Source: Methylococcaceae bacterium | GTDB taxonomy: Bacteria; Pseudomonadota; Gammaproteobacteria; Methylococcales; Methylomonadaceae | DNA length: 5,373 nt | NCBI GenBank assembly: GCA_947505055.1 | Contig: CANNLO010000338.1 | Location: forward strand, 1-5,373 | Reading direction: 5' to 3' | Shown: positions 1-5,373 of the stretch, piece after piece | Layout: each line of letters begins with the position of its first letter | Position numbering within the stretch: position 1 is the first letter of the stretch | The notes under the pieces: generated by a model | What the model saw: the letters and a program-made list of their open reading frames with translations, nothing else | The model's database searches: none | Told to the model about the DNA's origin: nothing | Translations under genes and position numbers: made by a program

Positions 1-258
1 AAAGCACTTATTTTCCCATCCTTAATAGAATCGTTTGGCTTGCCTTTGGTTGAGGCTCGGCAAACTGGATTGCCAATAGTAGCATCAGAGTTAGATTACG
101 TGCGTGATCTAATTGATCCTGAGGAAACTTTTGATCCTAATTCACCAAAATCAATCGCCAGAGCAGTCAAAAGGTTTATGGGCGTTGCAGAAGAGCCATT
201 GCCACTATTTAATGCATCGCAGTTTTTCAAATCTATATTCGATAAGGAATTGCAATGA
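1..258 (+). CDS. Glycosyltransferase, GT4-like, C-terminal fragment (5' end outside window)
   Basis: The first base is already in frame, and 85 residues can be read before the TGA at 256-258, so this is the 3' end of a longer gene. The fragment opens with ALIFPSLIESFGLPLVEA. This contains the E-x7-E motif of GT-B retaining glycosyltransferases (ESFGLPLVE), whose glutamates bind the nucleotide-sugar donor. GLPIVAS and a DP-x(n)-I-x-x-A tail follow, as is usual for the C-terminal Rossmann half of family 4 enzymes. It should act at the cytoplasmic face of the inner membrane, adding one sugar to the lipid-linked repeat unit. The donor cannot be read from this part. An internal TTG at 40 is not a start, because the family motif begins upstream of it. 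The stop overlaps the next start (ATGA), so the two genes are probably translationally coupled. Confidence 0.88.
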   Translation, partial: KALIFPSLIESFGLPLVEARQTGLPIVASELDYVRDLIDPEETFDPNSPKSIARAVKRFMGVAEEPLPLFNASQFFKSIFDKELQ

Positions 259-1109
259 AAGTGTTGGTGCTCGGTGCTAATGGCATGCTGGGTAATGCTG
301 TTCTACGTGTGTTCGCGGAAACTACGGGGTATGAAGTTTTTGGAACGGTTAGGACATCAAAAGCGTTAGGGTTTTTACCAATTTATTTACAATCGTGCGT
401 TATCGCAGGAGTCGACGTTGAAAGTAACCAAACTCTGAAACGACTTTTTGAAAAACTTCAACCGGACGTAGTTATAAATTGCGTGGGTCTTGTCAAACAG
501 GTGGTAGCCGGCGATGACCCTTTGGTAGCTATTACAATCAATTCATTATTACCCCATCGCTTAGTTCATCTGTGTGATGGGATAGGGGCACGTTTAGTTC
601 ATATGGGCACTGACTGTGTTTTTTCTGGGATAAAGGGCTTTTACAATGAAGCAGATGTATCCGACGCGACAGACCTTTATGGGCGTAGTAAATTTCTGGG
701 TGAAGTTGATTATTCACATGCCATTACCTTGCGCACATCCATAATTGGTCACGAATTGAATAGTGCGCACAGTCTGATAGGTTGGTTTTTAGCGCAGAAA
801 GGAAATGTAAAAGGTTATAGACAGGCAATATTTTCAGGATTGCCAACTGTTGAAATGGCTCGGATTATTCGTGATTATGTTATTCCTCACCCTGAATTGC
901 ATGGTCTTTATCACGTGTCAGCTACCCCTATTAATAAATTTGATCTCTTAACGTTGGTTGCAAGTGTCTATGGTAAATCGATTGAAATCTACCCTGACGA
1001 TCAACTTGTGATAGATCGATCGCTTGATTCTACTAGATTCCAATTAGCAACTGGCTATAAACCACAGAAATGGCCTGAATTAATTAAATTAATGCACAAA
1101 TACAAATAA
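255..1109 (+). CDS. RmlD-like SDR reductase, probable UDP-4-keto-sugar C4 reductase (WbvR type)
   Basis: This 284-residue protein is an extended short-chain dehydrogenase of the RmlD (dTDP-4-dehydrorhamnose reductase) superfamily. It shows the NAD(P)-binding glycine motif GANGMLG (7-13), the acidic/polar TDCVFSG strand (119-125), the catalytic YGRSK (Tyr142, Lys146), and a C-terminal DRSLDSTRF segment (254-262) resembling the end of RmlD. Its neighbours are a UDP-GlcNAc 4,6-dehydratase and a C2 epimerase, and no rmlA/B/C genes are seen. The likely substrate is therefore the UDP-4-keto-6-deoxy-L-hexose made by the dehydratase, reduced at C4 in the cytoplasm. Known CapF/FnlB/WbjC reductases of the L-FucNAc pathway are about 370 residues, with a C-terminal cupin domain. 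That domain is absent here, which favours WbvR of the L-QuiNAc pathway (inference). The ATG at 255 has AAGGAA (244-249) six bases upstream and overlaps the previous stop by 4 nt. Confidence 0.88.
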   Translation: MKVLVLGANGMLGNAVLRVFAETTGYEVFGTVRTSKALGFLPIYLQSCVIAGVDVESNQTLKRLFEKLQPDVVINCVGLVKQVVAGDDPLVAITINSLLPHRLVHLCDGIGARLVHMGTDCVFSGIKGFYNEADVSDATDLYGRSKFLGEVDYSHAITLRTSIIGHELNSAHSLIGWFLAQKGNVKGYRQAIFSGLPTVEMARIIRDYVIPHPELHGLYHVSATPINKFDLLTLVASVYGKSIEIYPDDQLVIDRSLDSTRFQLATGYKPQKWPELIKLMHKYK

Positions 1110-1121
1110 TAAGGATTGATT

Positions 1122-2132
1122 GTGTTTAAAAATAAAGTACTTTTAATTACCGGGGGCACAGGTTCTTTTGGGAATACTGTGCTCAAGCGTTTTCTATCTA
1201 CTAATGTACGTGAAATTCGCATTTTTAGTCGGGATGAAAAAAAGCAAGAGGATATGCGTATTGCATTTAATAATACAAAATTAAAATTTATTATTGGTGA
1301 TGTGCGTGAATACGATAGTATTTTTCAAGCCCTAAAAGGTGTTGATTATGTATTCCATGCGGCTGCATTAAAGCAGGTACCATCGTGTGAATTTTATCCA
1401 ATGGAAGCAGTCCGTACTAATGTGATTGGCACAGAGAATGTCTTAAATGCAGCAACGGCAAATAATGTTAGTCGTGTAGTAGTACTAAGTACAGATAAAG
1501 CTGTATATCCAATTAATTCGATGGGTATAAGTAAAGCTATGGCTGAAAAACTTATGGTCGCAAAGGCCCGTTCTCAGATTCAGGATGAAACTATTTTTTG
1601 TGCAACTCGTTATGGTAATGTGATGGCTTCACGTGGTTCGGTTATTCCCTTATTTGTATCGCAGATTAAAGAGGGTAAACCGCTTACTCTAACTGACCCT
1701 AACATGACACGTTTTTTGATGTCACTTGAAGATTCTGTTGACTTGGTGTTGTACGCATTTATGCATGGTAAGCAGGGCGATATTTTTGTGCAAAAAGCAC
1801 CTGCATCTACAGTTGCTGATTTAGCACAGGCTATTAAAGAGCTATTTGGTAATGATGAACTGACTCGTATTATTGGTACTAGACATGGCGAGAAACTTTA
1901 TGAATCTTTAATTTCACGTGAAGAGATGGCTAAAGCAGAGGATATGGAAGGATATTACCGTATACCAGCTGATAATCGAGACTTAAATTACGCGCAATAC
2001 TATACAGAGGGTGAGGAAGAAATTTCACATCAGCAAGACTATACTTCTCACAATACTGTGCGCTTGAATGTGGAGCAAGTGAAAAATTTATTGTTAAAGT
2101 TGGACTACATCAAGGATGAGCTGAATGCTTAA
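1122..2132 (+). CDS. UDP-GlcNAc 4,6-dehydratase/5-epimerase (CapE/FnlA/WbjB/WbvB family)
   Basis: This is the first enzyme of the UDP-2-acetamido-2,6-dideoxy-L-hexose branch. It dehydrates UDP-GlcNAc at C4/C6 and epimerises C5 (and C3) to give a 4-keto-L-sugar. The 336-residue SDR shows GGTGSFG (11-17) for NADP binding, IFSRDEKKQ (34-42), HAAALKQVP (79-87), STDKAVYPINSMGISK (123-138) and RYGNVMASRGSV (163-174). The usual catalytic Tyr of Y-x3-K is Met (M134, with K138). That substitution is the signature of the inverting CapE-type enzymes and separates them from PseB-like dehydratases, which keep Tyr. GTG 1122 is chosen as the start because AAGGA (1111-1115) sits six bases upstream and MFKNKVLLITGG is the usual family N-terminus. 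A TTG at 1116 would directly abut that Shine-Dalgarno. The gap to the upstream gene is 12 nt. The last 8 nt overlap the epimerase gene. Confidence 0.93.
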   Translation: MFKNKVLLITGGTGSFGNTVLKRFLSTNVREIRIFSRDEKKQEDMRIAFNNTKLKFIIGDVREYDSIFQALKGVDYVFHAAALKQVPSCEFYPMEAVRTNVIGTENVLNAATANNVSRVVVLSTDKAVYPINSMGISKAMAEKLMVAKARSQIQDETIFCATRYGNVMASRGSVIPLFVSQIKEGKPLTLTDPNMTRFLMSLEDSVDLVLYAFMHGKQGDIFVQKAPASTVADLAQAIKELFGNDELTRIIGTRHGEKLYESLISREEMAKAEDMEGYYRIPADNRDLNYAQYYTEGEEEISHQQDYTSHNTVRLNVEQVKNLLLKLDYIKDELNA

Positions 2133-3249
2133 AGTGATGACCATTGTAGGTACTCGTCCTGAACTTATTAAGATGAGCAGAGTAATTAAGGAGTTCGATC
2201 TGCATACCCAGCATATTTTGGTACATACAGGCCAGAATTATGATTATGAACTCAATCAACTTTTTTTTGAAGATTTAGGTATTCGTAAACCTGATTATTT
2301 TTTGGAGGCAGTAGGTGAGAATGCTGCCAAGACTATTGCGAGGGTTATTGAAAAGTCTGATGCCGTTATGGAAAAAGAAAAGCCTGATGCAGTAATGCTT
2401 TACGGTGATACCAATTCCTGTCTATCCGTCATTGCAGCCAAGCGCCGCAAGATCCCAGTATTCCATATGGAGGCAGGCAATCGCTGTTTTGATCAGCGCG
2501 TTCCAGAAGAATTGAATCGTAAGGTCCTAGATCATTTAAGCGATATTAATCTAGTGCTCACGGAACACGCCCGCCGTTACTTAATTGCCGAGGGTATTCG
2601 CCCTGAGACCATCATCAAGACTGGCTCGCACATGCGTGAGGTTTTGGACTTTTATATGCCAAAGATTGAGAAGTCGGATGTATTGCAGCGAATGAATTTG
2701 ACGACGAACAAATTTTTTATTGTTAGTGCACATCGAGAAGAAAATATCGATAGCCCTGAGAATATGGTGAATATGGTCGATACATTAAATGCACTTGCCG
2801 AGGCATACAAATACCCAGTCATTGTTTCAACTCACCCACGCACTAAAAAAAGGTTGGATACGATGGAATTGGGTAATCTTAATTCACTTATTCAATTTCT
2901 CAAGCCATTTGCATTCTGTGATTATATCAAGCTGCAAATGGAGGCGTTATGTGTCGTATCAGATAGCGGTACGATTTCTGAAGAAAGTTCGCTGTTGAAT
3001 TTGCCTGCCATCACAATTCGTAATGCGCATGAGCGTCCTGAAGGAATGGATGTAGGCACGTTAATTATGAGTGGTTTGAATAAAGATCGAGTGCTGGATG
3101 CAGTGCGTGTGATTATCTCTCAGCACGATAAATCTAAACGCGTGATGGATCCGGTTGAAGACTACGAGGGTGGGCCAGTATCCAAGCAAATATTGCGGGT
3201 AGTAATGAGTTATGTAGATTATGTAAATCGAACTGTTTGGTCGAAATGA
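2125..3249 (+). CDS. Non-hydrolysing UDP-HexNAc 2-epimerase (FnlC/WbjD/CapG/WbvD type)
   Basis: This 374-residue protein is a full-length member of the WecB-like non-hydrolysing UDP-GlcNAc 2-epimerase family. Conserved points are GTRPELIK (Lys16), YGDTNS (Asp95), FHMEAGNRC (Glu116), VPEELNR (Glu129), SAHREEN (His203, Arg204, Glu206), STHPRTKK (His237), SDSGTISEES (279-288) and ERPEGMD (303-309). The GNRC-FDQRVPEE wording and the location directly after a CapE-type dehydratase point to the branch that acts on UDP-2-acetamido-2,6-dideoxy-L-sugars rather than to WecB itself. Its expected job is the last step, inverting C2 of the reduced L-sugar: UDP-L-RhaNAc to UDP-L-QuiNAc if the reductase assignment is right. 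The ATG at 2125 lies inside the previous gene (8 nt overlap), with AAGGATGAG (2112-2120) as ribosome-binding site, so coupling is likely. GC content is locally high in about 2430-2640 compared with the neighbouring gene. Confidence 0.93.
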   Translation: MLKVMTIVGTRPELIKMSRVIKEFDLHTQHILVHTGQNYDYELNQLFFEDLGIRKPDYFLEAVGENAAKTIARVIEKSDAVMEKEKPDAVMLYGDTNSCLSVIAAKRRKIPVFHMEAGNRCFDQRVPEELNRKVLDHLSDINLVLTEHARRYLIAEGIRPETIIKTGSHMREVLDFYMPKIEKSDVLQRMNLTTNKFFIVSAHREENIDSPENMVNMVDTLNALAEAYKYPVIVSTHPRTKKRLDTMELGNLNSLIQFLKPFAFCDYIKLQMEALCVVSDSGTISEESSLLNLPAITIRNAHERPEGMDVGTLIMSGLNKDRVLDAVRVIISQHDKSKRVMDPVEDYEGGPVSKQILRVVMSYVDYVNRTVWSK

Positions 3250-3256
3250 GGCGATT

Positions 3257-4447
3257 GTGAGAGTAGGGATAATTGTTGATGCATATCAGCCATTTCGTTC
3301 GTCAGCAGCAATTCAGATTACGGATCTTGCATGTGAATTTGCATTAGAGGGACACGATGTTATTGTTATAACGCCTGCAGCTGGTCAAAAAGAACCTTGG
3401 TTAGATGAATTTTGTAATGGAGTAAGAGTGCTTCGATTGTCTGCACCACAAACGAAAAATATCGGTCGAATACGGCGTGCGTTTTCAGAGATTTTGTTGC
3501 CATTTTTTATGATAATAAACTTTAGAAAGTCGCCATTTGTTTCTTTAAAATTAGATGGCATCGTTTGGTATTCGCCAACAATTTTTTTTGGCCCTCTAGT
3601 TCATATGCTTAAATGGCAGAATAAGTGCCGAAGTTATCTAATTTTAAGAGATTTGTTTCCTGATGTCGCAGTAGATTTGGGAATACTTAAGCAGGGTGCA
3701 ATTTATAAGTTTTTTAAACTGTTTGAGATGTATCAATATTCCCTTGCCGATACCATTGGTGTTCAATCTAAAGCGAATCTAGAGTATTTGCATATTTGGG
3801 CAAAACAGCCTAATAAACATTTGGAAGTTTTGAATAATTGGTTAAGTATCAGGCCTGATCTTGGTTTAAGCGGCTCTATCGAAAAGTTGAATTTGGTTGG
3901 GAAAACAGTTCTTGTATATGCTGGCAATTTCGGATTAATGCAAGGAATTCATGTTGTTATCGATCTGGCTCTAAAATTTGTTAACAGAGAAGATGTAATT
4001 ATCTTGTTGGTTGGACGTGGCTCTGAACTCGCTCAGTTGAAAAGTGAGGCTGAATTAAGGGGATTAAAAAATATTATTTTTCACGATGAAATCGATCCTA
4101 GTGAAGTGCCAGCACTACTCGCACAGTGTGATATTGGTTTGTTGTTCTTAGACCCCAGGCTAAAAACTCACAATATTCCAGGTAAACTTATTTCTTATAT
4201 GCAGGCTGGGTTACCAGTTTTAGCGAGAATTAATATAGGCAATGATTTATTTGATCTCATCAAGGAATCAGAAATAGGTTTAGTCCATGCTGGAGATGAT
4301 GTTGAGCCATTTTTAGCAATGGCTGAAAGTTTAGTGAACGATGCGGGCGTACGAATGATTATGTCAAAAAAATGCAGAACGAAAGTTTTAGAGACGTTCA
4401 GTTCTACAGTGGCATGTAAGCAAATTTGTTCTGCATTGCAAGCCTAA
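3257..4447 (+). CDS. Glycosyltransferase, WbuB-like, probable L-QuiNAc/L-FucNAc transferase
   Basis: This 396-residue GT-B glycosyltransferase has an N-terminal acceptor domain starting MRVGIIVDAYQPFRSSAA, with HDVIVITP (33-40). The phrase LILRDLFPDVAVDLGIL (128-144) is characteristic of the WbuB group. The C-terminal donor domain begins near TVLVYAGNFGLMQG (217-230) and runs through LLVGRGSE (250-257) to HNIPGKLISYMQAGLPVLA (305-323). The usual E-x7-E of family 4 enzymes is replaced here by the IPGKLxxYMQAGLP form seen in WbuB-like proteins. WbuB of E. coli O26 transfers L-FucNAc from its UDP form. Lying 7 nt after the L-hexosamine genes, this enzyme is the best candidate to use their product (inference). 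The GTG start at 3257 is supported by TGAGG (3247-3251) five bases upstream and by the family N-terminus. No membrane segment is needed, although 79-90 is hydrophobic and may contact the membrane. Confidence 0.85.
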   Translation: MRVGIIVDAYQPFRSSAAIQITDLACEFALEGHDVIVITPAAGQKEPWLDEFCNGVRVLRLSAPQTKNIGRIRRAFSEILLPFFMIINFRKSPFVSLKLDGIVWYSPTIFFGPLVHMLKWQNKCRSYLILRDLFPDVAVDLGILKQGAIYKFFKLFEMYQYSLADTIGVQSKANLEYLHIWAKQPNKHLEVLNNWLSIRPDLGLSGSIEKLNLVGKTVLVYAGNFGLMQGIHVVIDLALKFVNREDVIILLVGRGSELAQLKSEAELRGLKNIIFHDEIDPSEVPALLAQCDIGLLFLDPRLKTHNIPGKLISYMQAGLPVLARINIGNDLFDLIKESEIGLVHAGDDVEPFLAMAESLVNDAGVRMIMSKKCRTKVLETFSSTVACKQICSALQA

Positions 4448-4500
4448 TTTTAATGTTGAATTTTATCTATTATTATTTTTAGAAAGTTCTAAGAGAAGTC
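4448..4500 (+). other. AT-rich intergenic gap with a 14-bp dyad, no clear promoter
   Basis: This 53-base stretch is the only substantial gap between complete genes. It is very AT-rich. It holds TATTAT (4469-4474), but no well-spaced -35 partner is seen, so no promoter is called. At its 3' end it carries the inverted repeat TTAGAA-AG-TTCTAA (4479-4492). There is no run of T after the dyad, so it does not look like an intrinsic terminator. AAGAG (4491-4495) just before the next ATG is the likely ribosome-binding site. Confidence 0.5.
4479..4492. repeat. Short inverted repeat TTAGAA-AG-TTCTAA next to a ribosome-binding site
   Basis: Two perfect 6-base arms are separated by two bases. As RNA it would fold as a 5-bp stem with a 4-nt loop, and its 3' arm overlaps the first two bases of the AAGAG ribosome-binding site of the gene starting at 4501. 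The stem is AT-rich and weak. It could be a small operator or a translation-tuning element, or chance in AT-rich sequence. Confidence 0.3.
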
Positions 4501-5214
4501 ATGATTGAGCCAAAAGAAGCTTTTCCCTATAAGCCCCCAACAGAACAAATTCGATCACGTTATGGACATATCTTTAAGCTAAAAGATCCATTACCTACAC
4601 GTTTTTTTAAAGTTGTGTTTGAAAAGATAGTCGCTACATTATTGTTGATTTTTGCGTTACCAATCTTCTTAGTGCTTAAACTGGCTTATTTGATTGAAGG
4701 TTGGTTAATTCCTGAGAATTCTGGGAGCATGTTTTTTTATTACAATGCGGTAAGTGCTGGAAAAATTGTTCCGAAATATAAAATTCGGTTAATTAAAACT
4801 AAATATATTGATCCAGAAGGTGCTAAAAAACATGACTGGATTGCCTACTCTGCGGAATGGAATGAAGATAGTAGGACTTATGTTGGGCAGTTTGTGAAGA
4901 AGTTCTATTTAGATGAGTTACCACAGTTCTATAGTGTGTTGATTGGAGATATGAGTATTGTTGGACCTCGGCCACTATCTGTTTTGCATTATGAACGTGA
5001 TTTAGCGCAAGGAAATGTGACTCGTTTTCTGCTTAAGGGTGGATTGCTAGGCTTGGGGCATATTAATAAAGGGACTGCGGAAATGGGCAATCCAATTTAT
5101 GAGTATGAGTATGTTGATCAATATCTAAAGCGTTCATCATTTAGTCTTTTGCTTTTGGATTTTTGGATTATTTGGCGTGGTTTTTTGGTGATTATTAAAG
5201 GAGGGGGGCATTAG
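4501..5214 (+). CDS. Bacterial sugar transferase (small WcaJ/PglC-like phosphoglycosyl transferase), initiating enzyme
   Basis: This 237-residue enzyme belongs to the monotopic phosphoglycosyl transferase (bacterial sugar transferase) family, which moves a sugar-1-phosphate from a UDP-sugar to undecaprenyl phosphate at the inner membrane. Seen directly are a hydrophilic N-terminal extension (1-35), a hydrophobic segment with a central Pro (about 42-66, Pro54) matching the re-entrant membrane helix, a basic KYKIRLIKTK (92-101) at the place of the family KFRSM-like motif, LDELPQ (137-142) with the catalytic Asp138-Glu139 pair, and GDMSIVGPRPL (149-159). The C-terminus GGGH resembles the usual RGxGAY-type end, so the gene is complete. 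It lacks the four N-terminal membrane helices of full-length WcaJ or WbaP. The stretch KGGLLGLGHINKG (179-191) replaces the usual PGITGWAQVNG, an unusual variant. It probably lays down the first sugar of the repeat unit. The donor sugar cannot be read. It starts at ATG 4501, after AAGAG (4491-4495). Confidence 0.9.
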   Translation: MIEPKEAFPYKPPTEQIRSRYGHIFKLKDPLPTRFFKVVFEKIVATLLLIFALPIFLVLKLAYLIEGWLIPENSGSMFFYYNAVSAGKIVPKYKIRLIKTKYIDPEGAKKHDWIAYSAEWNEDSRTYVGQFVKKFYLDELPQFYSVLIGDMSIVGPRPLSVLHYERDLAQGNVTRFLLKGGLLGLGHINKGTAEMGNPIYEYEYVDQYLKRSSFSLLLLDFWIIWRGFLVIIKGGGH

Positions 5215-5245
5215 TTTTGTCTGTAATGAAATGCATGTAGGTGGT

Positions 5246-5373
5246 ATGGATTTTAAAAACTTTTCACCTGACTTTCTGGATGGGTTAACAATAAAAGCAG
5301 AGCAATCGTTTAGAAAGCGACAGCATGAAAATATACATCAAAATTACGAAGATCCCTGTCAGCGATTATTTAA
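5246..5373 (+). CDS. WbuC-like cupin-fold protein, N-terminal part (runs off the window)
   Basis: An open frame from ATG 5246 runs 42 codons to the window edge without a stop. It reads MDFKNFSPDFLDGL, then KAEQSFRKRQHENIH and YEDPCQRLF. This resembles the N-terminus of the WbuC family of cupin-fold metalloproteins, where an LL-x-L-x3-A-x2-SPR-x-R segment is followed by N-x-H and a DPVQRLLNA-like motif. WbuC genes often lie beside wbuB and the L-FucNAc/L-QuiNAc genes. Their biochemical role is not settled, and the metal-binding cupin core would lie beyond the window. AGG (5239-5241) within AGGTGG is the only ribosome-binding site candidate. ATG 5231 is in frame and a possible alternative start, but has no good Shine-Dalgarno. 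The spacing from the previous gene is 31 nt. The family call rests on a short stretch read by eye. Confidence 0.68.
   Translation, partial: MDFKNFSPDFLDGLTIKAEQSFRKRQHENIHQNYEDPCQRLF

Noticed and set aside
255..1109. Reductase as true RmlD of dTDP-L-rhamnose synthesis
   Set aside because: No rmlA, rmlB or rmlC is adjacent, while a UDP-GlcNAc dehydratase and a C2 epimerase follow directly. The dTDP route would need the missing genes elsewhere.
1122..2132. Dehydratase as PseB/FlaA1 of pseudaminic acid synthesis
   Set aside because: The catalytic Tyr position is Met in SMGISK, as in CapE-type enzymes, and the following gene is not an aminotransferase as it would be in a pseudaminic acid cluster.
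2261..2268. T8 tract inside the epimerase gene (another T8 at 3582-3589 in the transferase gene) as a phase-variation switch
   Set aside because: Short T runs encoding Phe-rich stretches are expected in AT-rich genes. Both genes are intact, and eight bases of T is weak evidence for slipped-strand switching.
2789..2998. 69-codon open frame overlapping the epimerase gene in another frame
   Set aside because: It lies wholly inside a well-supported enzyme gene carrying conserved motifs, has no matching ribosome-binding site I could see, and its translation resembles no protein family.
4448..4500. Promoter or intrinsic terminator in the intergenic gap
   Set aside because: TATTAT is present but no properly spaced -35 element is seen, and the dyad is AT-rich with no T-run after it.
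5217..5240. Seven-codon leader ORF (TTG 5217 to TAG 5238-5240) before the WbuC-like gene
   Set aside because: It depends on a TTG start 12 bases from the AGGAGG and has no recognisable leader-peptide features. It is most likely chance.

Overview
The window is an interior piece of a bacterial surface-polysaccharide locus (O-antigen, capsule or exopolysaccharide). All genes lie on the + strand and are packed head to tail. The DNA is AT-rich (30-37% GC in stretches I hand-counted, with a local peak near 50%). Tight overlaps, one GTG start that is clear and another that the Shine-Dalgarno supports, and gene families typical of Gram-negative O-antigen clusters suggest a proteobacterium, probably gamma- or betaproteobacterial. 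I cannot name a genus.

Layout: 1-258, C-terminal end of a family-4-like glycosyltransferase. 255-1109, an RmlD-like SDR reductase. 1122-2132, a CapE/FnlA/WbjB-type UDP-GlcNAc 4,6-dehydratase/epimerase (GTG start). 2125-3249, a FnlC/WbjD/CapG-type non-hydrolysing C2 epimerase. 3257-4447, a WbuB-like glycosyltransferase (GTG start). 4448-4500, the only real intergenic gap. 4501-5214, a small membrane phosphoglycosyl transferase that would load the first sugar onto undecaprenyl phosphate. 5246 to the window edge, the first 42 codons of a WbuC-like cupin protein.

How they work together: the three sugar-nucleotide genes form a complete route from UDP-GlcNAc to a UDP-2-acetamido-2,6-dideoxy-L-hexose. 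The reductase is of the short RmlD type and lacks the C-terminal cupin domain of CapF/FnlB/WbjC. The best prediction is therefore UDP-N-acetyl-L-quinovosamine (via UDP-L-RhaNAc), as in the WbvB/WbvR/WbvD pathway, rather than UDP-L-FucNAc. The WbuB-like transferase is the natural candidate to add this L-sugar as an early residue on the lipid-linked sugar started by the phosphoglycosyl transferase.

This is a recognisable pathway, not an unknown system. The points worth a second look are the product prediction, the divergent motifs of the phosphoglycosyl transferase, the cut-off WbuC-like gene, a G6 tract joining two reading frames at the last junction, and a GC-rich island in the epimerase gene. 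No RNA genes, mobile elements, CRISPR arrays or convincing promoters or terminators were seen. No Wzx flippase, Wzy polymerase or chain-length regulator is in the window.
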